Shown here piece after piece: positions 1 through 8,020 of a stretch of 30,063 nt of DNA. The DNA is from Methanobacterium sp. Its GTDB lineage: Archaea > Methanobacteriota > Methanobacteria > Methanobacteriales > Methanobacteriaceae. Position numbers and translations under genes: made by a program. The notes beneath the pieces are model-generated. The model worked only from the letters and a program-made list of their open reading frames with translations, had not been told where the DNA came from and searched no databases. The stretch spans positions 1-30,063 of the forward strand of contig JAHKLQ010000218.1 of the NCBI GenBank assembly GCA_020854975.1. Reading direction: 5' to 3'. How positions within the stretch are numbered: position 1 is the first letter of the stretch; every line of letters starts with the position of its first letter.

Positions 1-1
1 A

Positions 2-355
<354 letters not shown>

Positions 356-640
356 TAGAAATATAATCCTTTTAGAGTCTTAGATTTTTCATGTTTCGGA
401 AAGTTTTTGTAAAGCTGTTTTTGAGTTATAGCCTAATGTTGTGATTAACCCTGCTAAAAATACAGTAAGTATTCTGGTTTTTTCTGTTTTAATCATGTTT
501 AGTTCCAAATTAGGGATTTGGGAGTGGGGAAATATCTATTGACTTATCAAAAAAAACTTATAAACCTTGGCTAAATGTGAATAGAATTGGTATAACTCGG
601 GCATCATTTGGGAAAAACTATTTTTAAAGCGTATTTTAGA
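356..640. other. Non-coding gap between pan and the decayed ABC locus
   Basis: AT-rich DNA with no convincing ORF on either strand. The only feature I can support is the TATA-like element at 557-564. Confidence 0.6.
557..564 (+). promoter_or_regulatory. TATA box candidate
   Basis: CTTATAAA preceded by an A-run resembling a BRE. A start point about 25 nt downstream would be near 588. No intact gene follows until 1308, so if active this promoter would make a transcript with a leader of about 700 nt, made of dead ABC-transporter sequence, ahead of the Mur ligases. Confidence 0.4.
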
Positions 641-649
641 CTATAGGGC

Positions 650-1199
650 ATGAAATTTCGAAGGTAGTCTAAAAAACATTTCAAGAAACAAAACCAGAAG
701 TTTACTGACAATTCTTGGAATAACAATAAAAGTAGCCACCATACTGAGTTTAGGAAGTCTCACTGGAAAACAGGAAGGGATAGGATGAATAACAGGCTTG
801 AAGCCATCAAAGCAGCTTTTTGGGCTGTCTCACCCCTTAACCTGCTAATAGGCAGTATCGTGGTAATGGTAACCATGGAAAAATCAGTTGTGGACAAAAC
901 AAGAGAACTCGGAGTTTTAAAAGCAGTGGGATAGAGCAAAAAGAGAATATTGACCATGATAATGGGCGAATCTGTTGTATTAGCACTCTTAGCTGCCATT
1001 GGAGGTATAGTTATTGGAGTAAATATTGTGAAAATAATAAGCACAGCTCAGATTATACCCCCAAATTCAACCAGCATTTTCAGTTAACCTATTCCTAGAA
1101 ACATTTTTAGTAGCAATAATTTTGGGCATAATATGTGGAATCTACCCCACATATCGAGCTTTCCGACTGTCACCAACCGAGGCGTTGCGCTATGAATAA
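650..1199 (+). pseudogene. Decayed FtsX/MacB-type ABC transporter permease
   Basis: Three reading frames together make a permease of the MacB/FtsX family. Frame 1 (654-788) gives SLKNISRNKTRSLLTILGIT, the typical cytoplasmic start and first membrane helix. Frame 2 (785-1085) gives the second membrane helix and the conserved loop with KTRELGVLKAVG, a TAG stop at 932-934, then SKKRILTMIMGESVVLALL. A further frameshift leads into the last helix and the typical tail RAFRLSPTEALRYE, ending at the TAA at 1197-1199. Family members carry a large extracytoplasmic domain of about 200 residues between helices 1 and 2; here it is missing. The gene therefore has an internal deletion, a nonsense codon (probably TGG to TAG, since GWS is common there) and at least two frame breaks. 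Non-functional. Family assignment is confident; substrate unknown. Confidence 0.85.
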
Positions 1200-1311
1200 T
1201 GAATCCAACATAATAGAAATTAAAAACCTTAAAAAAGGTTATTATCATCACCAAACCATGGTATTAAATGGGATCAACCTTAAAATCAAAAAAGGGGAGT
1301 TTTTATTGTGA
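1192..1311 (+). pseudogene. Truncated ABC transporter ATPase (first 39 codons)
   Basis: The ATG at 1192 overlaps the end of the permease remnant, the usual arrangement for a MacB/LolD-type pair. The 39 codons read IIEIKNLKKGYYHHQTMVLN and then INLKIKKGEF, the standard N terminus of an ABC ATPase up to the residues immediately before Walker A. The frame then stops at TGA 1309-1311 and nothing of the P-loop or later domains follows. The stop overlaps the GTG start of the next gene (GTGA), and the bases of the KKGE codons (AGGGGAG) sit where a ribosome-binding site for that gene would be. It is a remnant as a transporter gene, but it could still be translated as a short leader peptide coupled to the Mur ligase. 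That last point is inference. Confidence 0.75.
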
Positions 1312-2822
1312 ATTGTGTAGTTGTAGGTGCAGGTAACGCAGGACGTCCTGTTGCAAGGATTCTAAACCACGTGGGTAATAATGTAAGGATCACAGACAGT
1401 AAAAATCTGAAAGAATTCCCTGAAAAAGTGCAAGAAACCCTTATAAAAATGGAAAAAGAGGGAGTGAACTTACAGCTTGGTCTGGAAACTCCAGATTTTA
1501 GTGGTGTAGACTCCGTATATGTTTCACCTGTAATACCCAAAAAAGCCCCAGTTATGGAAAAAATAACCAGTAACATAGAAAACAATGAATTAAAGTTAAT
1601 TAGTAACGAAGATGTATCAGATATAATCAACGATCAGATAGGCATAGATATTATAGGAACAACAGGGACCGTTGGTAAAACCAGCACCACCCACGCAATT
1701 TCTGAAATATTTAAAAACGCAGGGTACAATGTTTGGATGTGTTCCTCCAGAATGGGTAACCTTTTAAGCGAAACCATAATCGATGGAATAGTCAATAGTC
1801 TTCCCCAAGAAAATGATATTGCAGTGCTTGAAATACCCCATGGAACTTTAGGGATAATGTTCAAGGTTCATCTTAAGGTGGCTGTACTTACAAATATTTA
1901 CATTGACCACCTTGATGAATTTGAAGACTCCATGGAAAAATATGCAGCTAGAAAGCGTATGATAAGCTGTTCGAGCGACTTACTGGTTGCAGGTGCACCC
2001 TGCAGGAAATATATAGATGATTTAAAAGATACAGTGTTTTACTGTTTTAATGAACCTGAATTCACTTCAGAAATTTCTAATGTTCAAGGGTCCAACTCAG
2101 ATAATACTTCTAAAAAATCCGAAACTCCTGAATATGAAAATTCTAAATGCCAGGTCTCAGGTTACTTTGAAAATGGCACATTGGGATTGAAGTATAACCT
2201 AGAAGGAGTTCCCCACGTATCCTGCAATGAATCTGGCGAAATTAAAGCCCTGTTTAAACCCTTTGGATATTACCTTGAAAACTCAATAGGTGCAGCCACT
2301 GCTGCACTGTGTTACGGTTTGGATGAAAAATCCATTGAAAAAGGCTTAAGTAAGTTCAATGGAGTTCCAGGACGCTTGGAATACGTTGGAGATTATAAAG
2401 GAAGAGAGGTTTACCTCGATCCATCTCATGTGATTGAAGGATTTATAAAAACCCTCAGTCTTTTTCCAGACCGGAACCTCATTGTGTTAGTGGAAAATTT
2501 TGACACAGCAAACTCTCGAGACAAGCAGAAACTTGGAGAAGTGGTTGCCAGATATGCAAATGTCATGATCTGTAGCGCATACAATGAAACAATGGACAGA
2601 TTGGAGAGACATATTATTCCTGAGACTTTTAAAGGAGTTAAAGACCCAAATGTACTGAAAATTGGAGTTGATTATCTAAAAACTGCAGGAAAACTTTCAA
2701 TTAAATATTCAAAACCTGGTGATGTTATAATACATGTGGGCCCCGGTGCAATAACTAGCTATGACAGCACTAAGTTCAAGATGATGTCCGGAATAGAAGA
2801 AGGATGCAAAAAATATGATTAA
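1308..2822 (+). CDS. Mur-ligase family protein, probable pseudomurein peptide ligase (atypical)
   Basis: 504 residues with the three-domain build of Mur ligases, which use ATP to join an amino acid to a growing wall peptide. Residues 2-30 form a Rossmann-like start (VVVGAGNAGRPVA). The ATP loop at 117-126 reads GTTGTVGKTS, where standard Mur enzymes have GTNGKT. TNIYIDHLDEF matches the TNI-x-DHLD block. YAARKRM places a lysine where other Mur ligases have the carbamylated lysine. FNGVPGRLEYVG opens the C-terminal domain, and DPSH stands where DYAH is usual. The start is GTG with AGGGGAG 7 nt upstream, both within or overlapping the dead ATPase frame. It is followed 32 nt later by a second Mur ligase. 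In Methanothermobacter, Mur-like genes also lie close to pan (MTH728), from memory. The substrate cannot be read from the sequence. Confidence 0.85.
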   Translation: MNCVVVGAGNAGRPVARILNHVGNNVRITDSKNLKEFPEKVQETLIKMEKEGVNLQLGLETPDFSGVDSVYVSPVIPKKAPVMEKITSNIENNELKLISNEDVSDIINDQIGIDIIGTTGTVGKTSTTHAISEIFKNAGYNVWMCSSRMGNLLSETIIDGIVNSLPQENDIAVLEIPHGTLGIMFKVHLKVAVLTNIYIDHLDEFEDSMEKYAARKRMISCSSDLLVAGAPCRKYIDDLKDTVFYCFNEPEFTSEISNVQGSNSDNTSKKSETPEYENSKCQVSGYFENGTLGLKYNLEGVPHVSCNESGEIKALFKPFGYYLENSIGAATAALCYGLDEKSIEKGLSKFNGVPGRLEYVGDYKGREVYLDPSHVIEGFIKTLSLFPDRNLIVLVENFDTANSRDKQKLGEVVARYANVMICSAYNETMDRLERHIIPETFKGVKDPNVLKIGVDYLKTAGKLSIKYSKPGDVIIHVGPGAITSYDSTKFKMMSGIEEGCKKYD

Positions 2823-2854
2823 AACTGCAGAAAACATGAGCAAACCCAGATAAC

Positions 2855-4426
2855 ATGAAAAATAAAACACATCCAGCAACAACAAAGAATCACCAGATAA
2901 TGAAGGACCACTCCCATGAGAGCACATACGGAGTTGTGGGCGTCTGTGGGGTGGTTGGGAACCTCATTGCAAGGGTGCTCATGGACCATGGCCTCAATGT
3001 GACCTGCACAGATATAAAACCTGAAGATGAGTGCAGATTCAGGTACACATTAGAGCCCTACCTAAAAAAGTACAATCCCCCCATATACTTTTCAAGCCAT
3101 CCTGAGTCATTTTTAACTGAATCAGATTACCTAATACCCCCACCAAGCCTTCCAAAAACTTCAAAACTCTTTAAGAAGATAAAAGAAAGTGGAACAAACA
3201 TTTTAGAAGTTGAGGATATTTTGAGGTGGATTAAGCCAGATAAACCAGTTATCTGTATCACCGGAACCAACGGTAAAACCACCACAACCACCCTGTTAAA
3301 ACGCATATGCCGATTTGCTGGTCTGGAACCAACAGAACATGGTTTCAGAGATCTTCAGGGAAACATTGATTACATACCACCTTTACAGGGAAGGCTCAAT
3401 GGAGATGTGGCAGTACTTGAAACTGGAACCTTCGGAGTTCCAGAAGATCTTAAACAGATGATAAAACGCTCAAAACCTTCCTGTGGCATTATTACTAACA
3501 TTACTCCTGATCACCTTGACAAAGATCATGACTTTTTAAGCTACGCAAACATAAAGGGAGATTTCATTGAATACCTGAAAGATAAACAGTTAATAGTGAA
3601 CTCAGATGATCCAACCCTTTGGGGCTTGATCAAGTCTAAAAACTGTATTAATGTTGTAAGTTTTGGTGTGGATTCCCAATCCACAGTGAAAGGTGTGAAA
3701 AAATGTTGGTGCGGCCGTGAAATTTTCATTGATGAGACCATATCAGGTGTTGGTTACTACGAGTGCGAATGTGGAATTAAAAGGTCCGAACCTAATTATC
3801 TGGCAACAGATATAAATGAAAGTGGCTTTACACTGAAAACACCCCATGGTTCTATGAAGCTAAATCCAAAGATCATGGGTCTCCACAACATTTACAATAT
3901 TATGGGGGCTGTTGCAGGGGCTGTTGATTTTTTCAAGATACCTCTTGAGGATTTAAAAGAAGCTGTTGAAAGTTTTGAAGGGGTTCCAGGACGTCTTGAG
4001 TACATGTTCACCTTCAATGAAAAGGACGTTATCGTTGACTATGGACACAACCCTGCAGGTGTTGAAACCGTGCTACGGGAGCTTAAAAAAGTTTATAACA
4101 AACTGACTGCCGTCGTTACCATTTCATCAGAGTCTGGTGTGTCAGGCGATGATGAAATATTCAGAAAGACACTTGAACTCGCAAATTTTGTTGTTCCAGC
4201 ATCAAACAGTTCAAGAATAGCAGCAGAAAAACATTTACCCAACGACAAAATAGTAATGACCAGTAGATCACTGGAAAAATTCAGAGAGGGAACACTTGGA
4301 GCAACACAGGATCAGGTGATTGAAGGGTTGAAGAGGGGTCTAAAATGTGATTCACGCGCAGTTGTGTGTCTTGGTGAAGCTGCCTTCAAGTACAAAGAAT
4401 CAATCATGTCCCTCGAAAACCTTTGA
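2855..4426 (+). CDS. Mur-ligase family protein, probable pseudomurein peptide ligase with Cys4 site
   Basis: 523 residues. Residues 25-50 form a Rossmann-like segment (YGVVGVCGVVGNLIARVL). The ATP loop ITGTNGKTTT is at 135-144. TNITPDHLDKDHDF, the lysine in YANIKGDF and VNSDDP are the central-domain signatures. FEGVPGRLEYM and DYGHNPAG (matching DYAH-x-P) mark the C-terminal ligand domain. All key Mur-ligase residues look present, so this should be an active amide ligase. Inserted in the central domain is CWC (Cys284, 286) and CEC (Cys304, 306), a likely structural zinc site comparable to the zinc ribbon of MurT-type ligases. No clear ribosome-binding site precedes the ATG at 2855. The in-frame ATG at 2900 (residue 16) is an equally possible start, as the first 20 residues look unconserved. 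It probably forms an operon with the preceding ligase. Confidence 0.88.
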   Translation: MKNKTHPATTKNHQIMKDHSHESTYGVVGVCGVVGNLIARVLMDHGLNVTCTDIKPEDECRFRYTLEPYLKKYNPPIYFSSHPESFLTESDYLIPPPSLPKTSKLFKKIKESGTNILEVEDILRWIKPDKPVICITGTNGKTTTTTLLKRICRFAGLEPTEHGFRDLQGNIDYIPPLQGRLNGDVAVLETGTFGVPEDLKQMIKRSKPSCGIITNITPDHLDKDHDFLSYANIKGDFIEYLKDKQLIVNSDDPTLWGLIKSKNCINVVSFGVDSQSTVKGVKKCWCGREIFIDETISGVGYYECECGIKRSEPNYLATDINESGFTLKTPHGSMKLNPKIMGLHNIYNIMGAVAGAVDFFKIPLEDLKEAVESFEGVPGRLEYMFTFNEKDVIVDYGHNPAGVETVLRELKKVYNKLTAVVTISSESGVSGDDEIFRKTLELANFVVPASNSSRIAAEKHLPNDKIVMTSRSLEKFREGTLGATQDQVIEGLKRGLKCDSRAVVCLGEAAFKYKESIMSLENL

Positions 4427-4644
4427 ACTATGATTTTAAATATTTTTTATACCAAAAATAGCCTTAAAGGTTCCCATTTATTACAATTTATAATTATCAT
4501 TGTTAATTTCACTAAGATGAATCAGTTAAATAGTTTTCAACTTGATTTACATCCCAGGGATGATAAAATTATGCTAGACAACTACTTGAAAAACTACTTG
4601 AAAAAAATAGAAAGAAGAATAAGTAATATATTAGGATCGTTTAC
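4427..4644. other. Non-coding gap after the Mur-ligase pair
   Basis: AT-rich. A 74-codon open frame (4430-4654) runs through it, but it has no ribosome-binding site and an unprotein-like composition, and it ends in the pan-tail repeat, so I do not call it a gene. A short tandem repeat (aactacttgaaa twice) lies near 4579-4604. Confidence 0.5.
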
Positions 4645-4759
4645 GTACGGATAAAATCCAGTTTATTTGAAGACTTATCTTCTCCTATTTTTTACTTTTA
4701 ACTCATATCAAAATTTAATTCAATTCTTAAAAGTTTTTAATTTTATTAAATGTGGATCC
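4645..4759 (+). repeat. Direct repeat, copy 2 (pan tail + terminator)
   Basis: Ungapped match to 241-355. It begins with the same Tyr-Gly-stop codons as the pan 3' end, although no pan coding sequence precedes it here. GAAGA (4669-4673) can pair with TCTTC (4678-4682), followed by a T-rich tract to about 4700, so a hairpin terminator seems kept although the stem bases differ from copy 1. It could now terminate the Mur-ligase transcript. Confidence 0.85.
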
Positions 4760-4940
4760 TGTAAACAAAAACCTTTTTTTAAAAGATTCATTTACTACAG
4801 ACTTTTTTATTGGACATATTCTCATTATATAAATTTCCCTGAATCAGAAACATTTTATATGACAATTCTTAATCTAAAAATAATTTGTAAAGAATAGTTC
4901 CATGTATTTTTTAATTTGATCATGGAGCTATGTAAAATAG
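4760..4940. other. Non-coding gap before the zinc-ribbon gene
   Basis: AT-rich, no supported gene. Faint similarity to 356-380 suggests the pan-tail duplication extended a little further and has decayed. Confidence 0.4.
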
Positions 4941-4954
4941 GGAGGTATAAAAAA

Positions 4955-5596
4955 ATGTATTGCCCGAAATGCGGCACTAAAAATCCGGAAAGTGCTGTTT
5001 TCTGTGAAAATTGTGGTAACAGATTAACCGCAGACGATATACAAACAGTATCTGTTGATAAAAACAATGAAAAACAAAAACACTCCAATGTACTGGTAAT
5101 TTTAGGTTATATTCTTGCCATTTTAAGTGGTATTATAGGTGCTATTATTGGTTTATATCTTTACACTCGTGATAATTCCTACTACAAGGTTCATGGTAGG
5201 AACATCTTAATCATATCCGTGATAGTTATAATTATTGGAATTGGTGTAACTGCATTTGCCTTTCAATCATTATCCAATCAATTATCCCCAACATCAACCA
5301 CCAATGAAAGTTCAGGGAGTGATGTAACCCAGGTGCAAAGAGAAGAGCAAACCACAACAAGTACAAGTACAGATTACATAACTTCATCCCAGGCCAAAAC
5401 TATAGCTCAAAATTATGCACAATCCTATGCACCTGGCGCCAAGGCTGGAACTCCCAGCTTAAGCGGGAGCACTTATACCGTGCCCATATATGGTAATGGA
5501 GCGTTAGTGGGCGAAGTTTTAGTGAATTCTAAGACGGGTAAAGTTGTTGATCACTGGTTCCAGGATCTTCCACAGACCGAAGAAGATGTAACATAG
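4955..5596 (+). CDS. Zinc-ribbon membrane protein with PepSY-like C-terminal domain
   Basis: 213 residues. The N terminus is a zinc ribbon, CPKCG then CENCG (residues 3-23). A short charged linker follows, then two hydrophobic helices (about 47-66 and 82-101) and a Ser/Thr-rich linker (about 105-140). The C-terminal domain contains ITSSQAKTIAQNYAQSYAPG and VNSKTGKVVDHW, the alternating pattern of PepSY-like domains. The zinc ribbon should be cytoplasmic. The number of helices would place the C-terminal domain on the same side unless one of them is not a true membrane span. The ATG at 4955 is chosen because GGAGGT (4941-4946) is ideally placed; an upstream in-frame ATG at 4916 lacks one. The leader tagggaggtataaa recurs before the gene at 5713. 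Function unknown. Confidence 0.8.
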   Translation: MYCPKCGTKNPESAVFCENCGNRLTADDIQTVSVDKNNEKQKHSNVLVILGYILAILSGIIGAIIGLYLYTRDNSYYKVHGRNILIISVIVIIIGIGVTAFAFQSLSNQLSPTSTTNESSGSDVTQVQREEQTTTSTSTDYITSSQAKTIAQNYAQSYAPGAKAGTPSLSGSTYTVPIYGNGALVGEVLVNSKTGKVVDHWFQDLPQTEEDVT

Positions 5597-5712
5597 GGAT
5601 AATGAATCCCACACATCTCTTCTCTTTAAGGAAATGATTTTGGTGTTTAGAAAATTTTAAACCAAGGTAAATGAATAATAGTAAGTGTTATTTTTAGTAG
5701 GGAGGTATAAAG

Positions 5713-6072
5713 ATGTTTAAAAAGGTTGAAATTGGTTTATTAATATTTTTTGTTTGTTTTGTTGTGGCTGCATCCGGATGTATGTCATCTCCACTTAAAC
5801 TTGTTGTAAGTTATCCTGGTAGTTGGAATGGTACAATAACCACTGACGCATCAGGAACCCGTACCATAGAAGGCACAGGTGACCAAACAATTGATCTAGG
5901 CAGCATGACTGGTAGTTTAAAAATTCATGTTGAAAAAACGGAACCCAGTAATGATACGCTGAAATTATCTTTAATAAGAGGAGATGAGACTCTTCAAGAA
6001 GGAAGTAGTGCTGTTGAGTCCACGGGTGGAGAATTAGATGATGCATGGGTCAGTATCTATTTAACTCCTTAA
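5713..6072 (+). CDS. Small predicted lipoprotein
   Basis: 119 residues. A lipoprotein signal occupies residues 1-23: a positively charged start, a hydrophobic stretch and the lipobox ASGC, with Cys23 as the likely lipidated residue. The mature part (about 96 residues) is beta-rich, with YPGSWNGTITTDASGTRTIE and two further strand pairs; I recognise no named domain. The ribosome-binding site GGAGGT has the same surrounding bases as that of the zinc-ribbon gene upstream. It ends in the strong hairpin terminator at 6097-6130. It is likely exposed on the outer face of the cytoplasmic membrane, beneath the pseudomurein wall. Confidence 0.8.
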   Translation: MFKKVEIGLLIFFVCFVVAASGCMSSPLKLVVSYPGSWNGTITTDASGTRTIEGTGDQTIDLGSMTGSLKIHVEKTEPSNDTLKLSLIRGDETLQEGSSAVESTGGELDDAWVSIYLTP

Positions 6073-6096
6073 CTATTGAAAAAGAGTAAATAAATT

Positions 6097-6130
6097 GGGG
6101 TACTTTGGTACTCCACTTAACTATTTTTTT
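6097..6130 (+). terminator. Terminator of the lipoprotein gene
   Basis: GGGGTAC (6097-6103) pairs with GTACTCC (6108-6114), one G-U pair, 4-nt loop, followed by seven T at 6124-6130. Confidence 0.75.
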
Positions 6131-6380
6131 AGAGATATTTTCTAGAACCTAGTAAAATAGGATTCTTCATAATCAAAACCATTTTACTTATATTTAACTT
6201 GCATATCCTTGTTTAACTTATAAGATAAATTAATATTCATATAAATTAGTTTAATGGTTTAATAATGAATAAAAGAGATTTTTAATTTTAAAAAGAGTGT
6301 CAAATACAGATTAAAAGGATGAAAAAATGATTAAATCGAATTGGTGCTAGAAAAATGAAATTTGGATAAAATAATTTTTT
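6131..6380. other. Non-coding gap between convergent genes
   Basis: AT-rich DNA between a plus-strand lipoprotein gene and a minus-strand zinc-ribbon gene. No ORF, RNA or repeat that I can support. Confidence 0.5.
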
Positions 6381-6929
6381 TTATTTTACTATGAATCTAT
6401 CACCGATTTTAGGTTCCAGAAGATTTCGGATTTTATTCAAAAATTGGTCACCATATTTTTTAGCCCCAAGAACGTATTTCGGTGTGAAGGATGGTGCCTT
6501 TATCTCCAAGTAAACAAGAAAACGGGTAACTTGAAATTCGGCTTTTTCAATTTCACCATATGGAATTATCTTTAAATTAGGGTTTTCCTGTTGTATCTCA
6601 TTTATATCTATTTTTTCGTTTATTTCTTCCTGGATTAAATCTCCACCGTATTCCATGCTCATAGAGTTACCAAAAACCCCTATGTTGGATCCTTCATCCT
6701 CTAAAATATAGTTAGTGGTGAAAAAGATGTTTTTAGGTTTACCACCACCGAACCTACTTTTTGAGGTATCTGATGTAGTAAGTGCAGCTGTAATAATTTC
6801 TTCAGTATAAGATGAACTTTCAGGCGGTTTTTCATCATCGAGATCTTTAAGTGGCTTTCCACAGTTTGCGCAAAAGTTAAAATTTGGTGTTTCAGCTCCA
6901 CAATGGGGACATACTATAACATCACTCAT
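6381..6929 (-). CDS. Zinc-ribbon protein with PH-like domain
   Basis: 182 residues from the ATG at 6929 (starting MSDVIVCPHCG), which has GGAG 10 nt upstream; an in-frame extension of 14 codons lacks support. Residues 7-26 form a zinc ribbon, CPHCG then CANCG. After a low-complexity acidic linker the remainder (about residues 60-175) has the pattern of small bacterial-PH-like domains: NIFFTTNYILEDEG, then PYGEIEKAEFQ, then LEIKAPSFTPKYVLGAKKYG and an amphipathic helix LNKIRNLL. No membrane helix, so probably cytoplasmic. It is one of two zinc-ribbon proteins in this small cluster, oriented opposite to the first. Function unknown. Confidence 0.75.
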   Translation of the reverse strand: MSDVIVCPHCGAETPNFNFCANCGKPLKDLDDEKPPESSSYTEEIITAALTTSDTSKSRFGGGKPKNIFFTTNYILEDEGSNIGVFGNSMSMEYGGDLIQEEINEKIDINEIQQENPNLKIIPYGEIEKAEFQVTRFLVYLEIKAPSFTPKYVLGAKKYGDQFLNKIRNLLEPKIGDRFIVK

Positions 6930-7162
6930 ATTGTCATTTCTCCAGATTATAAATCCATTTTCAATAACCATTTCTTTTGAAGTTAAATATATTTAAATTT
7001 TTAGAAAAGTTTTTTCTGGCTTATTTTAAGTTTTAAGATATTTTAAATCCATTATAACAATTATAATGTTAAACCATGAATTTAGCAAGATAATTTAAGA
7101 TAATTATATTAAAAGAAAGATTTTTAATTTATCTGGTTGTTTATAACATGGGTGAATTTAAG
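6930..7162. other. Non-coding gap, divergent promoter region
   Basis: AT-rich region between the minus-strand zinc-ribbon gene and plus-strand genes. It should contain divergent promoters, but I cannot single out a clear TATA box. Confidence 0.4.
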
Positions 7163-7297
7163 ATGTCAGATTTAATTATTGATAAAAAAAGAGATAATAA
7201 AAACAACATTGAGTTTTATATTGCTCTTTCTAGGAATAATAAAAATCAGATTATAAGTTCCATCCGCTCCCTTTTTACTTTTAATAATCATACATAA
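7163..7297 (+). CDS. Possible small ORF, 44 residues
   Basis: ATG at 7163 with GGTGA (7151-7155) 7 nt upstream, matching the ribosome-binding sites of other genes here. The peptide starts MSDLIIDKKRDNKNNIEFYI and ends FTFNNHT. It is charged and has no membrane helix or recognised motif. An in-frame ATG at 7148 has no ribosome-binding site. It could be a genuine small protein or chance. Confidence 0.3.
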   Translation: MSDLIIDKKRDNKNNIEFYIALSRNNKNQIISSIRSLFTFNNHT

Positions 7298-7332
7298 AAA
7301 AATAAATCTTTAAAATTGTAAATAGTGCTACT

Positions 7333-7860
7333 ATGAAAAATGAATCACCATGGAAATTTATTCTAATTGTAGGACTTATTTCCATTATTGTTATTATATC
7401 TGGTTGTACCACTTCTGAAAGGAACTATGAAAATGATTTAGTCAGTTTTACAGTTCCTCAGAACTGGTCAGTGGATAAAACTAAATTCAGTGATGAACTG
7501 GCCAGTTTAAGGCCAATGTATGCCAATTATCCCATAATTTATATTCACAGTACTGATCTTCAGCCAACTGAAATTATTGATGGATATGTAAGTAATTATC
7601 CTACTGAGTATCCTCGTTTTCAGGTGGTGGCCCGTGAACCAGTTGAAGTTAATGGAGTAGAGGGGGAAAAGTTGGTATTTAAAAACACTGGGCAGGGTGA
7701 TGTTCTTTTGATTGGTCCTGATTTCTACTCTGCGGTGGTTGTATTTAAGGAAAATAACCAGACATATATTATAAGTTCAACTGAGTCAATGGAACATACC
7801 TATTACTCTCAAGTTGAACCTGCACTAGATGTGCTGTTGAACTCTATTAAGATCAAGTAA
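7333..7860 (+). CDS. Predicted lipoprotein, PsbP-like fold
   Basis: 175 residues. A lipoprotein signal spans residues 1-25, with a hydrophobic core and lipobox IISGC. The mature domain follows the PsbP/Mog1-like pattern common among small methanogen lipoproteins: NDLVSFTVPQNWSVD (a folded start describing a strand, a PxxW and a strand), the middle GVEGEKLVFKN, and the final YYSQVEPALDVLLNSIKIK, a closing helix and strand. It is probably anchored on the outer face of the membrane. No strong ribosome-binding site precedes the ATG. The fold assignment is by pattern only and the function is unknown. Confidence 0.75.
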   Translation: MKNESPWKFILIVGLISIIVIISGCTTSERNYENDLVSFTVPQNWSVDKTKFSDELASLRPMYANYPIIYIHSTDLQPTEIIDGYVSNYPTEYPRFQVVAREPVEVNGVEGEKLVFKNTGQGDVLLIGPDFYSAVVVFKENNQTYIISSTESMEHTYYSQVEPALDVLLNSIKIK

Positions 7861-7909
7861 AAATGAAAAAAAAGTAATATCCGTGCAAATCTATCACCAA
7901 AGATAATTG

Positions 7910-7945
7910 TTAAAATTATTTGACTAATTAAAATTATTTGACTAA
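7910..7945 (+). repeat. 18-bp perfect tandem repeat
   Basis: ttaaaattatttgactaa occurs twice head to tail (7910-7927 and 7928-7945). It ends 1 nt before a TATA-like element, where upstream activator or BRE sequence would lie. Confidence 0.7.
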
Positions 7946-7946
7946 A

Positions 7947-7955
7947 TTTATATTA
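7947..7955 (+). promoter_or_regulatory. TATA box candidate for the C/D sRNA transcript
   Basis: TTTATATTA directly after the tandem repeat. A start about 25 nt downstream (near 7978) would give a precursor containing the sRNA at 8021-8081. Confidence 0.4.
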
Positions 7956-8020
7956 TGATGATAGAACTGATACTATACTGATAGGACTTATCTAACATAC
8001 AAACAACTATTGCAACTGTT

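Noticed and set aside
4430..4654. 74-codon ORF after the second Mur ligase
   Set aside because: No ribosome-binding site, unprotein-like Ile/Leu/Asn/Lys composition, and its last codons are the pan-tail repeat. Treated as non-coding.
4667..4897. 76-codon ORF
   Set aside because: Phe/Tyr/Ile/Lys-rich reading of AT-rich DNA, begins within the terminator-like repeat, no ribosome-binding site.
7955..7986. Second C/D box RNA (ATGATGA followed by two CTGA)
   Set aside because: Spacing between the boxes is only about 5-7 nt, too short for guides, and there is no C' box or terminal stem.
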